Positions 7,422 to 14,532 of a stretch of 18,983 nt of DNA are shown piece after piece (position 1 is the first letter of the stretch; the number at the start of each line of letters is the position of its first letter). Where the stretch lies: positions 1 to 18,983 of the forward strand of contig CAZZUX010000076.1 of NCBI GenBank assembly GCA_964657395.1, written 5' to 3'. The position numbers and the translations under genes are program-made. Under the pieces are notes generated by a model, which saw only the letters and a list, made by a program, of their open reading frames with translations, searched no databases and had not been told where the DNA came from. The DNA is from G963692885 sp964657395. Its GTDB lineage: Bacteria; Acidobacteriota; Terriglobia; Terriglobales; Acidobacteriaceae.

Positions 7422-8306
7422 CTACCTGGGAGATGCGGTTGGTGGATGTTCAGGGCTCCAGGTAGGACTGCCTGCGACGATATGTTCGATCCTGAGGTTG
7501 GGAAAGAGCGTTTTAAGTTGCTGCGTATATAGCTCCACTCCAGGCTCCTCTGACATTTCGTGGCCCAGCATGATGAGGGCCTTGTGGCGTCCCTGCGCAG
7601 TGGCGTCACGCACGTATTCCACTGTCTCCCACTCAGGTACTTCACCGACGATCAACACATCCACATCCTGACGCCGCAGAGCATCCAGGTGCTTCTGCAG
7701 GCCTGCTGCTCCTGGCAGCAGAGCAACGTATGTGATGTGTTGACCGGGATGGCCGACGATGCGCATGGTAGGTGCACCAAGTGTTTTCTGCAGATAGAGG
7801 GCAAGAGAGCCGAGGGTGGTCTGCGGAATGGCGGCGAAGAATGGATCGCGTGGCTGGATATAGTTCTGCCATCCGAGAGCCTGGATCAGGCCCAGAGCCA
7901 GAGGGTCAGGCAATGCCTCGTGCACGGAATCATGAAGGCGATAGACGACCATATGGTGCTGTTCGATGAAGGCGCGCTTTTCCAGATAGACCGAGTCATC
8001 CTTGAAGAGCCGGATGTCGTCGGGATGGTTATAGAACGTGGGTTCGTGCGTGATGACAAGATTGAGTCCGCGGTGATCTGCCTCGCGGAGAACGTCCATG
8101 GTGTCGAGGAAGGTGGTGGCGATTCCTTTGACCTGTGTAGCCGGATCGCCTGCCTTGATGGTATCGACAGTGTTGGCGTCTGCGGCTGCGGGATAGCGTT
8201 GTTGAACCTGGTGTATCGCTTCGGCAGCTGTCAGCGCTTGCGCGGAGGAAAAGAGCGGCAGTGCTGTGATGGCTAGCGGGATCCACAGTCGAATGGCATT
8301 CAGCAT
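7422..8306 (-). CDS. Exported Nif3-like dinuclear-metal protein
   Basis: Member of the Nif3/YbgI family (GTP cyclohydrolase I type 2-like), whose characterised members bind two metals in a toroidal hexamer. The family's biochemical role is poorly settled. Metal-ligand candidates are H87 and H94 (ITHEPTFYNH), H125, D126 and H129 (LHDSVHE), and H249 with E253/E254 (LGHEMSEEPG), in family order. It departs from cytosolic Nif3 in having an N-terminal signal peptide (hydrophobic residues 5-20, likely cleavage after AQA), which suggests a periplasmic location. It is the last gene of the minus-strand group, 17 nt after the DUF3311 gene, with no strong Shine-Dalgarno. It converges with the kinase gene, stops 9 nt apart. 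Substrate unknown. Confidence 0.82.
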   Translation of the reverse strand: MLNAIRLWIPLAITALPLFSSAQALTAAEAIHQVQQRYPAAADANTVDTIKAGDPATQVKGIATTFLDTMDVLREADHRGLNLVITHEPTFYNHPDDIRLFKDDSVYLEKRAFIEQHHMVVYRLHDSVHEALPDPLALGLIQALGWQNYIQPRDPFFAAIPQTTLGSLALYLQKTLGAPTMRIVGHPGQHITYVALLPGAAGLQKHLDALRRQDVDVLIVGEVPEWETVEYVRDATAQGRHKALIMLGHEMSEEPGVELYTQQLKTLFPNLRIEHIVAGSPTWSPEHPPTASPR

Positions 8307-8323
8307 TGAAGTTCTCTATGCCC

Positions 8324-8599
8324 TCAGGGCTTTTTGCGTGGGTTGCTGCGCGGAGTTGTACTGCGACGACGTAACAGGAAAACGATCATGGTAAGCGTGG
8401 CACCGAGGGGCACCCAGGCGAACTGGTACCAGTAAAAGAAGGGAAAACCGAAGAGCATGGGATCGCGCCGAGCGTAGATGCCGGGGACGAGCAATCCTAG
8501 CGCGGGGATCAGCAGCAGGGTGTCTCGTGCATGCAGACCACTGCGTGCGCTTGCCGCTCGGCTGGACCGTTGCGGATTTTTGAAATCAGGGAGGGGCAT
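8324..8599 (-). CDS. DUF3311 small membrane protein
   Basis: Inner-membrane protein of 91 residues with two predicted helices: LLLIPALGLLVPGIYA and, after the hallmark MLFGFPFFYWYQFAWV, a second ending in a run of arginines. That central motif is typical of DUF3311, a small protein that accompanies MctP-type sodium:solute symporters in many bacteria; a role as an accessory subunit is inferred from that pairing. The ATG at 8599 overlaps the transporter stop as TGATG and has GGTGGAG five nt upstream. A TTG three bases earlier is in frame but too close to that site, so I chose the ATG. Usually the DUF3311 gene comes first; here it is second. Confidence 0.83.
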   Translation of the reverse strand: MPLPDFKNPQRSSRAASARSGLHARDTLLLIPALGLLVPGIYARRDPMLFGFPFFYWYQFAWVPLGATLTMIVFLLRRRSTTPRSNPRKKP

Positions 8600-8601
8600 C
8601 A
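8597..8601 (-). promoter_or_regulatory. TGATG stop-start overlap (translational coupling)
   Basis: On the minus strand the transporter stop TGA (8601-8599) shares its last A with the ATG of the DUF3311 gene (8599-8597), preceded by GGTGGAG. Such overlaps normally couple translation of the second gene to the first, which supports the two proteins working together. Confidence 0.75.
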
Positions 8602-10152
8602 AAACTCCACCAGCGGCGAGGGTTGAGTCAATGGGGCGAGATGGCTGTTGTCTTCATAATCAGCATCGTCGGTGGCGTCGACATGGCGAGCTATGCCGGT
8701 AGCATCGAGGATCGGCGTGAGGATGAGGCAGCATAACAGGTTCAATGCGAGCGCGTAGCAAGCGGCGTATGCAGGATAGATGTGACCGAAGAGATGCAGA
8801 GCGTAGGTGGAGCCTTTCATGTGCAGGCTGATCTCCATGCCCGTGCTGGCTGCCATGCCCACGGCCCAGCCTACCAGTAAGGCAACGTGGTGAAAGCGGC
8901 GATGCCACAAGCCGAAGACGATGGCGGGGAATGTCTGCAGGATCCACGCGCCGCCGAAGAGTTGAAGGTTAATTGCATACTGTTGAGGCAGGAAGAAGAT
9001 GAAAGCGAGTGCGCCCAATTTAACGACCAGCGACGTGAGCTTGGCGACCTGCGATTCCTGCCGGGGAGTTGCATCTTTCCGGATGTACTCACGATAGAAG
9101 TTGCGCGTGAACAGGTTAGCTGCGGCGATGGACATGATGGCTGCAGGCACCAGGGCGCCGATGGCAATGGCAGCGAAACAGAAGCCTGCAAACCACGGCG
9201 GGAGAGTTGCTTCGATCAGCATCGGGATTGCCATGTTGGGAGTGGCAGGATGCAGACCCGCGACCAGTGCCATCAGGCCCATCAATGCGATGAGGCCAAG
9301 CAGTAGAGAGTAGGCGGGTAAAAGCACCTGGTTGCGGCGGATGGCATCGCTGCTTTTTGCGGCAAGGATGGCTGTGACCGAGTGCGGATACATGAGGAGA
9401 GCGAGCGCCGAACCGAGAGCGAGGCTGGCATAGGTGCTGTAGGAAGCTTTTGGCAAAATCAGGGATCCGGCCGGGTGCCTGGCAGCGAGGACCGGCCCTG
9501 CTGCTTCAAAGATGTGACGATAGCCGCCAAGTTTATAGGGAATGTAGGTGACGGCAGCGAGCACCATGATGTAAATCATGGCGTCCTTGACGAGCGCGAT
9601 GAGTGCCGGCGCACGCAGCCCGCTTGAGTAGGTGTAGAGCGCAAGAATGAGGAAGGCTACGAGGAGTGGCCAGTCGCCGGTAAGTCCCATCTGGGCCAGC
9701 ACGACATTCATCCCGATCAACTGCAACGCGATGTAGGGCATGGTGGCGAGTATGCCGGTCAGAGCGACGGCAAGGGCCAGCCAGTGGCTTCCGTAGCGGC
9801 CTCTGACAAAGTCGGCGGCAGTGACAAAGCCATGCTTTCGCGAGACCGCCCACAATCGAGGCAGTATGAGGAAGCCGAAGGGGTAGACGAGGCAGGTGTA
9901 GGCGAGCGCAAAGAAGCCCATGGCACCGGCACCGAAGACCAATGCGGGCACTGCGATCACGGTGTAAGCAGTGTAGAGATCACCACCGATGAGAAACCAG
10001 GTGATCAGGGTGCCGAAGCTGCGGCCGCCCAATCCCCACTGGTCCAGCAGATCCAGGTCGCCCCGTCGCCACCTGGAAGCGAGGAAGCCGACGACCGTAA
10101 CGAGCAGGAAGAAGAAGATGAAGACTGACATCTCAACGGCATGCATGGCCAT
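8599..10152 (-). CDS. Sodium:solute symporter (SSS family), MctP-like monocarboxylate transporter
   Basis: Inner-membrane secondary transporter of 517 residues with about 13 hydrophobic segments. The fold markers of the sodium:solute symporter family are present: FLLVTVVGFLASRW, then DQWGLGGRSFGTLITWFLIGGDLYTAYTV, an aromatic/Gly-rich stretch, ALALLMYPHSVTAILAAKSSDAIRRNQ in the middle, and GALVPAAIMSIAAANLFTRNFY in the second half. The best subgroup match is the MctP type, which takes up lactate, pyruvate and other monocarboxylates; substrate is inferred from sequence style and the DUF3311 neighbour. No clear Shine-Dalgarno precedes the ATG at 10152. An in-frame ATG at 10146 is equally possible. 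The C-terminal tail is acidic and cytosolic. Confidence 0.85.
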   Translation of the reverse strand: MAMHAVEMSVFIFFFLLVTVVGFLASRWRRGDLDLLDQWGLGGRSFGTLITWFLIGGDLYTAYTVIAVPALVFGAGAMGFFALAYTCLVYPFGFLILPRLWAVSRKHGFVTAADFVRGRYGSHWLALAVALTGILATMPYIALQLIGMNVVLAQMGLTGDWPLLVAFLILALYTYSSGLRAPALIALVKDAMIYIMVLAAVTYIPYKLGGYRHIFEAAGPVLAARHPAGSLILPKASYSTYASLALGSALALLMYPHSVTAILAAKSSDAIRRNQVLLPAYSLLLGLIALMGLMALVAGLHPATPNMAIPMLIEATLPPWFAGFCFAAIAIGALVPAAIMSIAAANLFTRNFYREYIRKDATPRQESQVAKLTSLVVKLGALAFIFFLPQQYAINLQLFGGAWILQTFPAIVFGLWHRRFHHVALLVGWAVGMAASTGMEISLHMKGSTYALHLFGHIYPAYAACYALALNLLCCLILTPILDATGIARHVDATDDADYEDNSHLAPLTQPSPLVEF

Positions 10153-10194
10153 AGGCGGAGAGGAATCCTATAAGTGTCGCCCAGCTTAAATGAA

Positions 10195-10315
10195 TGCCCC
10201 AGGCCTCGGAAGTGAGACATGGGGCACTGGTGAATACCTGGCAGACAGGTGCACGATGAAGCGGCTGCCGCCGGACCGATCGGACTTCGGAGAGACCGAT
10301 CGAATCGAGTGATTC
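10195..10315. promoter_or_regulatory. Repeat-rich spacer upstream of the transporter operon
   Basis: The 176-nt gap between the DUF427 gene and the transporter holds several short symmetries: TGCCCCA (10195-10201) with TGGGGCA (10220-10226); ACCTG-GCAGA-CAGGT (10236-10250); GACCGATCG twice at 10274-10282 and 10294-10302, spaced 20 bp; and GAATC-GAGT-GATTC (10302-10315). The first could be a weak terminator for the DUF427 transcript. The others could be operator sites for the transporter. No clear -35/-10 pair is visible. Function is inferred only. Confidence 0.3.
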
Positions 10316-10328
10316 TTGGGCACCGATC

Positions 10329-10613
10329 CTACTTTTCGATCTCGACTCCGCGCCAAAAGGCGATGTGATTCTTGATGTTCTTTGCTGCCGGCTTGGGATC
10401 GGGATAGTACCAGGCGGCATCGGGGTTTTCCTGTCCGTCTACCAGCAGGCTGTAGTAACGCGCCTGACCTTTCCAGGGGCAGGTGGATGTGGTTGTGCTT
10501 GTGCGGATGTACTCCCGCTTTACTGCGCTCTCGGGGAAGTAGATGTTGCCTTCCACCGTTTCGAACGTATCGCCTTCAGCGATGATCTTGCCGTTCCATG
10601 TTGCTTTTGCCAT
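10329..10613 (-). CDS. DUF427 domain protein
   Basis: Small cytosolic protein of 94 residues that is almost entirely one DUF427 domain. The family hallmarks are ATWNGKIIAE at the N-terminus, EGNIYFPESAVKREYI, the central STCPWKGQARYYSL and the C-terminal AAWYYPDPKPAAKNIKNHIAFW ending in a short acidic tail. DUF427 has a compact beta fold and no agreed biochemical function; the conserved Cys-Pro-Trp-Lys-Gly stretch is its best-known feature. The ATG at 10613 has only a distant GGAG (about 14 nt away), so initiation may be weak. It probably forms its own transcript, separated from neighbours by gaps of 124 and 176 nt. Confidence 0.85.
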   Translation of the reverse strand: MAKATWNGKIIAEGDTFETVEGNIYFPESAVKREYIRTSTTTSTCPWKGQARYYSLLVDGQENPDAAWYYPDPKPAAKNIKNHIAFWRGVEIEK

Positions 10614-10737
10614 AGTGCTCTTGTGCTCCTAGAGGCCGACGTGCGGCTGATTGATGGTGGATGCACCCTTGAAACGAGAAAGGACGCACAGAGGCGCCCC
10701 TTGCCGTCGTGATGCGAAACTCAAACGTCCCTGGTCT

Positions 10738-11106
10738 CTAGTTCATCTTCATTCCGCCATCTGCAGGCGGCGCTACCTTGCCAACCTTGACGACCTTGTC
10801 AATGTGAACGGACATCGCGGTTGCGTCGGCAGTGGCCATTACGGTGACTGACTTACCTTCATCGCCTTTCACGGCATCGGGGTTGTCGATCGCCCAGACC
10901 TGCTTCTTGGTGTCATCGATAAAGACTGCCTTGGCACCGCCGGTTATGCATTTATTCACACAAGCAGCGTCCTGCGCCGAGCTGTTATGCGTGGCTCCAC
11001 ATTTAGAATCACCAACATAGCCCATCAGCTTCATGGGTTTGGCGCTCATGTCTGCGGCCAGTGCAGAGCTGCTACATAGCAGAAGGACTGCGAAAGCTCG
11101 TTTCAT
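10738..11106 (-). CDS. Small secreted Cys-motif protein (DUF5818-like)
   Basis: Predicted exported protein of 122 residues with unknown function. Residues 1-17 form a signal peptide with likely cleavage at ALA|AD; C11 lies in the hydrophobic core without a proper lipobox, so I do not call it a lipoprotein. The mature part resembles a family common in Acidobacteria (DUF5818-like): a GYVGDSKCGATH start with C36 and H40, then ACVNKC (C49, C53) and a beta-rich stretch (AVFIDDTKKQVWAID, GKSVTVMATA). The C-H-C-C arrangement could bind metal or form disulfides. The start is very well supported: GGAGGAA lies five nt before the ATG (plus-strand 11112-11118). The DUF number is from memory of the family pattern. 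Confidence 0.75.
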   Translation of the reverse strand: MKRAFAVLLLCSSSALAADMSAKPMKLMGYVGDSKCGATHNSSAQDAACVNKCITGGAKAVFIDDTKKQVWAIDNPDAVKGDEGKSVTVMATADATAMSVHIDKVVKVGKVAPPADGGMKMN

Positions 11107-11178
11107 CTGAATTCCTCCATACGTCCCACCGAGTATGCTACCTGCCTATGAATTTTGGCAAGCCGGGATGTACTTCTT

Positions 11179-11643
11179 TCAAGCTGCTCCAATGGGGGCG
11201 GTTGCTCTTTCGACGGGGCGCCGCCTTTCGATTCCCCTGGCAGCCAGATCCAGGTTGGTACGAGCTACAGCGTACCTGGAAACCAGAAGTTCGGTCTTCA
11301 CCAGGAAGCCTGGCATGTGTTCGCGTACTTCCGCGAGGAATGGCTGGAACTTGGCGAGGATAAAGGTATTTTCAGTATTGCATTCGAAGAACATGTCGCC
11401 ATCGAGGGCGCCGCGCGTGACGAAGGAGGCGGCCATTTCCCAGTAACTGTTGATCTGACGTAGATATTGATTGAATTGCGAACCGAAGGCTGCATGGATC
11501 GCCAGGATCTCCTCTGCGGAAGACGGCCAGAAATCCACCATGATCCAGTGCCGGGCGGCACGCATCGTCGACTCGCGACGAAGCTCGTAGAGGTGCATGA
11601 TAATTTCCGCGTCTTCACCGGAAGCCAGGGTCGTCGATTCCAT
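11179..11643 (-). CDS. Hypothetical protein, 154 residues, unrecognised family
   Basis: I do not recognise this protein. It is soluble, without signal peptide or membrane helix, and appears mainly helical: long amphipathic stretches such as MHLYELRRESTMRAARHW and AEEILAIHAAFGSQFNQYL, several aromatic residues, and an arginine-rich C-terminal end (GIERRRPVERAT). It holds a single cysteine (FFECNTENTF). The ATG at 11643 is preceded by GGAG with five nt spacing, which supports real translation. It follows topA on the same strand by 52 nt and could be co-transcribed with it, since only a weak 5-bp hairpin (AAGGC/GCCTT, 11668-11691) lies between. Confidence 0.65.
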   Translation of the reverse strand: MESTTLASGEDAEIIMHLYELRRESTMRAARHWIMVDFWPSSAEEILAIHAAFGSQFNQYLRQINSYWEMAASFVTRGALDGDMFFECNTENTFILAKFQPFLAEVREHMPGFLVKTELLVSRYAVARTNLDLAARGIERRRPVERATAPIGAA

Positions 11644-11695
11644 TTCTACTCCATTCCTATACGTGCAAAGGCAAGCTGCTTTTCCGGCCTTACTG

Positions 11696-14302
11696 TTATT
11701 GCGTTACGGTTTCAGCTTCAGCAGGCTCTGCTTCAAAGCGCTCTACGATGGGGGCATCACCAATCCGCTTATTGAAGGTGCAGGTGACAGTCGGAGCTTC
11801 CTCTGCTTCGCCCTTTTTCATGCGCTTCTTTGGTGCTGCCTCTTCCTCGGCTGAGGGCTTCCTGTTATTCGGGCAGGTGAGATAGATGCCGGACTTCAGC
11901 GTTTTTTCGAGCAAGTACGGACTGTGACACTCCGGGCACTCCTGCGCAACAGGCTTGTAGTTCGAGGTGAAGTCACACTTCGGGTAATTAGTGCAGCCAT
12001 AGAAGACGTTTCCGCGACGCGCCTTCTTCTCAGCGATGTCACCCTTGCCGCATTTCGGGCAGGTGACGCCGATGGTGTTCTGCTTGATGTACTTGCACTT
12101 TGGATAACCACCGCAGGAGACAAACTCGCCGAAGCGGCCATGCCGGAGGACAAGGTGATGCTCACCGCATTGCGGACACATTTCTTCCAGTGGTTGAGGC
12201 GGCTTCTGCTGCTCTTTCGAATCGAGTTTTCGGGTGGTCTTGCATTCCGGATAGCCGGTACAGGCCATGAAGGTACCGAAGCGCCCACGTTTCAGCACCA
12301 TCGTTTTGCCGCAGTTTTCGCAGTATTCTTCTGCACTGTCGGTGTCCTGCGTGTCTGCTGTTTCAAGGTCAGGCAGATCAATGATGTTCTCTTTAGTAAA
12401 TGTGCAGCTTGCGGGATCCTTTTTATCGTAGGCGCTGCACGCGAAGAACGTTCCGAACTTGCCCCACTTTAAAACAAGGGGAGAGCCACAGCGCTCGCAG
12501 ATCTGGTCCGTGGCCTTCTCCATCCGCTTCACATTTTCCATGTGCTTTTCGGCGTGGAGCAGCTCCTTCTCGAAATGGCCATAGAAGCCCTGGAGCAGCG
12601 TGGTCCAGACTTCCTTGCCGTCTTCGATGTCGTCGAGCTCGGTTTCCAGACGAGCGGTGTAGGCCGGGTCGAAGATGTAGGGAAAGTTGGCGACCAGGAG
12701 GTCTGTGACGACCAGGCCGATCTCGGTGGGTACAAATTTGCCGGCGCGGCCGATGCCAACTTTACGTACGTACTCGCGCTCCTGGATGGTGTTGATGATG
12801 GCGGCATAGGTCGAAGGCCGTCCGATGCCGCGCTCTTCGAGGATCTTGACCAGCGACGCTTCATTAAAGCGTGGTGGTGGCTCGGTGAAATGCTGCTCAG
12901 GCTCGATCTCTCGCAGGTTCAGCTTCTGCCCGGCGTTCAGGTCGGGAAGCTTGTTCTTGAGTGCGTCGTCGTCCTCGTCTTTCGCGTCCTTGGCCTCTTC
13001 GTAGACTTTCAGAAAGCCGTCGAACTTCAGGATGGAACCGGTGACGCGGAAGTCATAGCGGCGGTCGGCCCTCGCTTCCACTTCAACAGTGGTTTGATCG
13101 AAAAGCGCCGGCAGCATCTGCGAAGCAACGAAGCGCCGCCAGATGAGCTGGTAGAGCTTGAACTGCTCGTCGCTCAGATATTGCTTGATGTCGTCGGGAG
13201 CCATTTCGACATGGGTAGGACGAATGGCTTCGTGCGCATCCTGAGCGTCCTTTTTGCTTTTGAAGGTATTCGGCTGATCCGGCAGATACTGCTTGCCGTG
13301 CTTGGAACTGATGTATTCACGTACCTCGGTGATTGCGTCCGGGGAGACACGGGTGGAATCGGTACGCATGTAGGTGATCAGACCAGTGGTGCCTTCGGAC
13401 CCGATCTCGATGCCTTCATACAGACGCTGTGCCACGCCCATGGTGCGCTTGACGTTAAAGCCCAGCTGGCGCGAGGAATCCTGCTGAAGTTTGCTGGTGG
13501 TGAAGGGCGGCGTAGGACTCTTCTTACGTTCGCTGCGTTCTACTTCGCGGACCGACCAGTCCGCCTTTTTGATCGCTTTGAGGATTTCCTGCGTGGCCGC
13601 TTCGTTTGGAACGGAAGCAGAGCTGACCGTCGGGATGGTGGCGCGCTTGCCATCTACGCCGACGAAACGGGCGGTGAATTCGGCACCTTTTGGTAGAGGG
13701 TTCAGATGTGCATCGATAGTCCAGTATTCGACTGGATTGAAGGCCTTAATTTCGCGTTCGCGCTCGACGATCAAGCGCAAGGCAACGGTCTGAACGCGGC
13801 CGGCGGAGAGACCACGCCGAACCTTGTCCCACAGGAGCGGAGAGATCTGATAGCCGACGATGCGGTCGAGGACGCGGCGAGTCTGTTGTGCGTCCACCAG
13901 GTTGCGGTCGACAGCCCGCGAATTCAGGAACGCCGCTTTGACTGCCTTGGGCGTGATCTCGTTGAAGGTGACGCGATGGATCGTTCCTTTGGTCGCGTAG
14001 TCACGCAATTCATCTTCAAGATGCGCAGCAATTGCCTCGCCTTCGCGGTCAGGGTCGGGCGCCAGGTACACTGCCTTCGCGCCTGTTGCCAGTTTGCGCA
14101 GACGGTCCATGACCTTGATCTTGTCGGGCATGACGATCAGGTCCGGCGTGAAGCTGCCGTCTTCGAGTTCTACACCAATTTTGTTCTTCGGGAGGTCTTT
14201 CACGTGGCCTAAGGAGGCTTCCACGATGTAGTCCTTGCCGAGATATTTGTTGATCGTCTTTGCCTTGGACGGCGACTCGACAATCACGAGGGATTTACTC
14301 AT
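11696..14302 (-). CDS. topA: DNA topoisomerase I (type IA)
   Basis: Type IA topoisomerase that relaxes negative supercoils by transient cleavage of one strand through a 5'-phosphotyrosine link. From MSKSLVIVESPSKAKTINKY, the 868 residues show a Toprim domain with E9 and the D83-x-D85-R-E87 acidic triad, and the catalytic Y311 with R313 in GLITYMRTDS. GIGRPSTYA is at 492-500. The C-terminus carries zinc ribbons with cysteines at 602/605/622/633, 661/664/681/687, 709/712/730/736 and 748/751/770/776. A fifth has 789/792/810 and probably 841, separated by a charged insert. The frame is open for 63 codons upstream, but AAGGAA (14309-14314) and the conserved N-terminus place the start at 14302. Confidence 0.97.
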   Translation of the reverse strand: MSKSLVIVESPSKAKTINKYLGKDYIVEASLGHVKDLPKNKIGVELEDGSFTPDLIVMPDKIKVMDRLRKLATGAKAVYLAPDPDREGEAIAAHLEDELRDYATKGTIHRVTFNEITPKAVKAAFLNSRAVDRNLVDAQQTRRVLDRIVGYQISPLLWDKVRRGLSAGRVQTVALRLIVEREREIKAFNPVEYWTIDAHLNPLPKGAEFTARFVGVDGKRATIPTVSSASVPNEAATQEILKAIKKADWSVREVERSERKKSPTPPFTTSKLQQDSSRQLGFNVKRTMGVAQRLYEGIEIGSEGTTGLITYMRTDSTRVSPDAITEVREYISSKHGKQYLPDQPNTFKSKKDAQDAHEAIRPTHVEMAPDDIKQYLSDEQFKLYQLIWRRFVASQMLPALFDQTTVEVEARADRRYDFRVTGSILKFDGFLKVYEEAKDAKDEDDDALKNKLPDLNAGQKLNLREIEPEQHFTEPPPRFNEASLVKILEERGIGRPSTYAAIINTIQEREYVRKVGIGRAGKFVPTEIGLVVTDLLVANFPYIFDPAYTARLETELDDIEDGKEVWTTLLQGFYGHFEKELLHAEKHMENVKRMEKATDQICERCGSPLVLKWGKFGTFFACSAYDKKDPASCTFTKENIIDLPDLETADTQDTDSAEEYCENCGKTMVLKRGRFGTFMACTGYPECKTTRKLDSKEQQKPPQPLEEMCPQCGEHHLVLRHGRFGEFVSCGGYPKCKYIKQNTIGVTCPKCGKGDIAEKKARRGNVFYGCTNYPKCDFTSNYKPVAQECPECHSPYLLEKTLKSGIYLTCPNNRKPSAEEEAAPKKRMKKGEAEEAPTVTCTFNKRIGDAPIVERFEAEPAEAETVTQ

Positions 14303-14308
14303 TGTTGA

Positions 14309-14314
14309 TTCCTT
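14309..14314 (-). promoter_or_regulatory. Ribosome binding site fixing the topA start
   Basis: AAGGAA on the minus strand lies six nt before the ATG at 14302. It decides against the upstream in-frame ATG at 14491, whose extra 63 residues have no topoisomerase similarity. The 230-nt gap up to dprA holds a small hairpin (CTCCAC/GTGGAG, 14327-14345) and otherwise nothing I can name. Confidence 0.75.
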
Positions 14315-14532
14315 CCAGCGGTGCGCCTCCACCAGGTATGTGGAGTACCGCCGATTTCTGGAAGCTACCACGCTACAACCGAAGGCGCCAGAGCCGTCCA
14401 TCGGCAGGGCTGCCCGCGTGGCAGCGATTTGAAGCCGCACAAGCTGACCTCGACGCCACCCTCCCCCTGTACTTACGGTGAGGCTTGCCATGGCAGCCAG
14501 CGGAGCTGAGACGTCACCCTAATCTGACGCCG

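Noticed and set aside
7422..7465. 8-bp inverted repeat CTACCTGG/CCAGGTAG at the convergent ends of the kinase and Nif3-like genes
   Set aside because: The 28-nt spacer and lack of a T-tract on either strand make it a poor bidirectional terminator; it lies in coding sequence and could be chance.
7560..8276. 238-codon open frame antisense to the Nif3-like gene
   Set aside because: Shadow of the coding strand; the translation has no family resemblance and the minus-strand gene has conserved metal motifs.
12542..13696. 384-codon open frame antisense to topA
   Set aside because: It lies wholly within the well-supported topA gene, shows no recognisable family and has no ribosome site; codon bias of topA explains the open frame.
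14303..14491. N-terminal extension of topA to an upstream ATG
   Set aside because: The extra 63 residues are not topoisomerase-like and a Shine-Dalgarno precedes the conserved MSKSLVIVESPSKA start.
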